From: Baffinella frigidus | Taxonomy: Eukaryota > Cryptophyceae > Cryptomonadales > Baffinellaceae | Reading direction: 5' to 3' | DNA length: 17,585 nucleotides | Assembly: GCA_026770585.1 (NCBI GenBank) | Contig: MU646353.1 | Coordinates: 485,854 to 503,438 of the forward strand | Shown here: one piece after another, positions 10,301 through 13,300 of the stretch | Layout of the letters: every line of letters starts with the position of its first letter | Numbering within the stretch: position 1 is the first letter of the stretch | The notes under the pieces: generated by a model | Seen by the model: only the letters and a program-made list of their open reading frames with translations | What the model was told of the DNA's origin: nothing | The model's database searches: none | Position numbers and translations under genes: made by a program

Positions 10301-13300
10301 ATGCCAATCGTTGCGGATTATGGGCATGGTTACGGGCATATCCACAATCCTTCACGCATCCTAGGACCTCCTACCGTAGGCTGAGACTTTTTGGTCCTAG
10401 GATCCCTCGGCCTACGGTAGGAGGTCCTATGCAATGCCGTATGCCACCCGCGCGCATTCCACGCCGCATTAGTGGCATGTTCATAGGCTAACGGCCTGAA
10501 AATGGGGTCGTTGGGCATACGGCATTGCCTAGGACCTCCTACCGTAGGCCGAGGATCCTAGGACCAAAAAGTCTCGGCCTACGGTAGGAGGTCCTAGGCA
10601 ATGCCGTAGGCCTAACTACCCCATTTTCAGGCCGTTACCCTATTAATGTGAGGTTGGCATGCCGCACAACGCACACGACCCCCCTCCACGAGGGGGTGAG
10701 AGGGAGAGAGAGAGAAGGAGATGGATAGGGAGAGGGAGAGAGAGGGGGGGAGAGGGAGAGGGAGAGGGAGAGGGAGGGAGAGGGAGAGGGAGGGAGAGGG
10801 AGAGGGAGAGGGAGAGAGAGGCCACCACACAAGGCTCGCATTGCCCTTGAGTTAAATGTTGTGTCTAGGGCCCTACGGTGGTCCTGAGTGGGGGGCAGTT
10901 TCTTATGAGCGAGGTACCCCTGTAGGGGAGGAACCCCGTCACTGTGGGTATGAGGATAACTCCGGTGACAATTCAGGGTGTCTGACGTTTTGGTCCTAGG
11001 ATCCCTCGGCCTAGGGTAATCACCCCATTTTGGTGCTGCCTCACTCCGTGAGGCAGCAGCTGCCTTACGGAGTACTAGGACGCCTACTTTTTCACCTCCT
11101 TTAGAACGGGCGCAAAACTACTCGGTTGAGCTCCTACGAGCCTAACCGTTTGGTACCGTGGGCCCTCCGCCGACTTGGGTTCTGTAACGGAGTATTAGGA
11201 CGCCTCTGAGGACCTACCACGCCAGAGTGGAGGAGGGGGTTAATTTTTTAAACCGTATGTGGATTTGACTTTTGAAAACAACTGCCTTCAGGGGACATTC
11301 ACTTTTGGCGACCCCTTCGAAGACTCTGGCGTGGTAGCCCAGGGTGTCTACTTGCTCTATTCCTCTCTTTCAGGTTCGGTGTGTGTGAGAGCATGGAAGC
11401 GATGTCGCATACCTTGACACACCCCAAGAGAACCACCCTGTATCCCCTCTTCTCGCGCCTCTGCACTGGACAGCTAAACGCGGTCCGAAAGCAACAATGC
11501 TTGCTCTGCTCTGCAGATCCTTTCTACGGAAGGGCGTGCCGTCGGGCCATGTTGGGCGAAATGGGCGAAATCAAAACCAAAAGGACCTAACGGACCACCG
11601 TGGTGGCGCGTGTGCAGATTCTGAGCGTGTCCTTCCCGACATTGGCTAATCCCCCAGCGTGAGCCGTCATGTTTGTCAACTTATCAAATATCGCTTTTCC
11701 CCCGCTAACCAACCAAAACCAAAAGGACCTAACGGACCACCGTGGTGCCGCGTGAATGCCCTGGCATGTCGGCCAACCTTATCCGGGGAAACCTATTTTT
11801 CTTTAGTTTGATGGCAAGGAAAATTAATACACAAATCCTTCGAAATAACAAAAAAAAACCAATTATGTAGTAATTTTCCTTGCCATCAAACTAAAGAAAA
11901 ATAGGTTTCCCCGGATAAAACCCCCCTAGCGTGAGCCGTCATGTTTGTCAACTTATCAAATATCGCTTTTCCCCCGCTAACCACTTTGGTGGCGCGAGAG
12001 CAGATTCTGAGCGTGCTGGTCGGGAAGGAGCCTCCAGCGGGGAGAAGACTCCTCCTCATCGCCACTTCCTGCAGGTGACTGCCAAGGCAGTCACCTCGGA
12101 CAGTTGGCTTCGGCGTCCGCGTGACCGGTCACGCGGACGTTCACGAGCCTGCCGGCGGGGCCAAAACCAAAATGGTTCCCCCGCTAACCATTTTGGTGGC
12201 GCGAGAGCAGATTCTGAGCGTGCTGGTCGGGAAGGAGCCTCCAGCGGGGAGAAGACTCCTCCTCATCGCCACTTCCTCCAACGAAGACGCTCTCTCAGGT
12301 CCAGAGACAACATCCCCAAATCACTTGGTCATTGTCACCGAATCTTGCTCTCAGACATGCCCCTCGTGTTTATGTGAGGCAGTTCTACGCCAGAGGGCTC
12401 GAGGGAAACCGACGCCTTATCCACGCCAGAGCTGGCGTCGTTGGCTTAAGTATTCAGGAGCTTTCCCCTGAAAGATGTCAAAAGTGGATGTTTCGAGCCC
12501 TCTGGCGTGGTGAGACACACACGCCGGGAGAACGATCCTCCCGATTGCCACCTCCTCCAACGAAGACGCTCTCTCAGGTTTCATGCATCCCCGCCATATT
12601 CATAGGAGAACGTCCGGGAAACCGGTTAGTTAAGCCTACGGTAGTGCCTACGGTAGGCCGTAGGAGCTTAAGAGGGTCTTACGAAACATAGGTCCTGGGA
12701 GCCATACGGCCTACCGTAGGCAAAACCGTAGGCCTAACTACCCGGATTTCAGGACGTTGCCCTATTAATATGTACGTGAGACAGTGAGACACACAAGTGT
12801 GATCAACAGACGTGCGCACCTCCAGCTGACGGATGTGTGTTCATAGGGTAACGGCCTGAAAATGGGGTAGTTAGGCATACGGCATTGCCTAGGACCTCCT
12901 ACCGTAGGCAGAGGGATCCTAGGACCAAAAAGTCTCGGCCTACGGTAGGAGGTCCTAGGCAATGCCGTATGCCCAACTACCCCATTTTCAGGCCGTTACG
13001 CCATTAGTGTGTGCTGTCCTTGGCAGAGCTGGAGTTGACACAGCGGTCTCAGGAACTTCCGCTATTGTCATCACGCGATGTTTCGTAGCCCCCCTCCTAG
13101 GCCCCTACGGCCTTCCGTAGGCAATACCGTAGGCTTAACACCCGGTTTACAGGACATAGCCTCTGAAGTTGTGATCAAGAGGTCTCAGGCATCCCCGCCA
13201 CATCACGTGCGCGTCTCCAGTTGACGGATATGTGTGTGGTGTCCTCGCCAGAGCTGGAGTTGACACAGCGGCCTCATCCCTTAAGTGGCGAGGCGGTCAA

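Noticed and set aside
10627-10850. Serine/proline- or arginine/glutamate-rich open frames
   Set aside because: They are readings of a GA simple repeat.
12004-12070. This copy as the true exon g
   Set aside because: It is truncated in TSS and reads into a stop, while 12211-12298 is complete and joins to exon h through a Glu codon.
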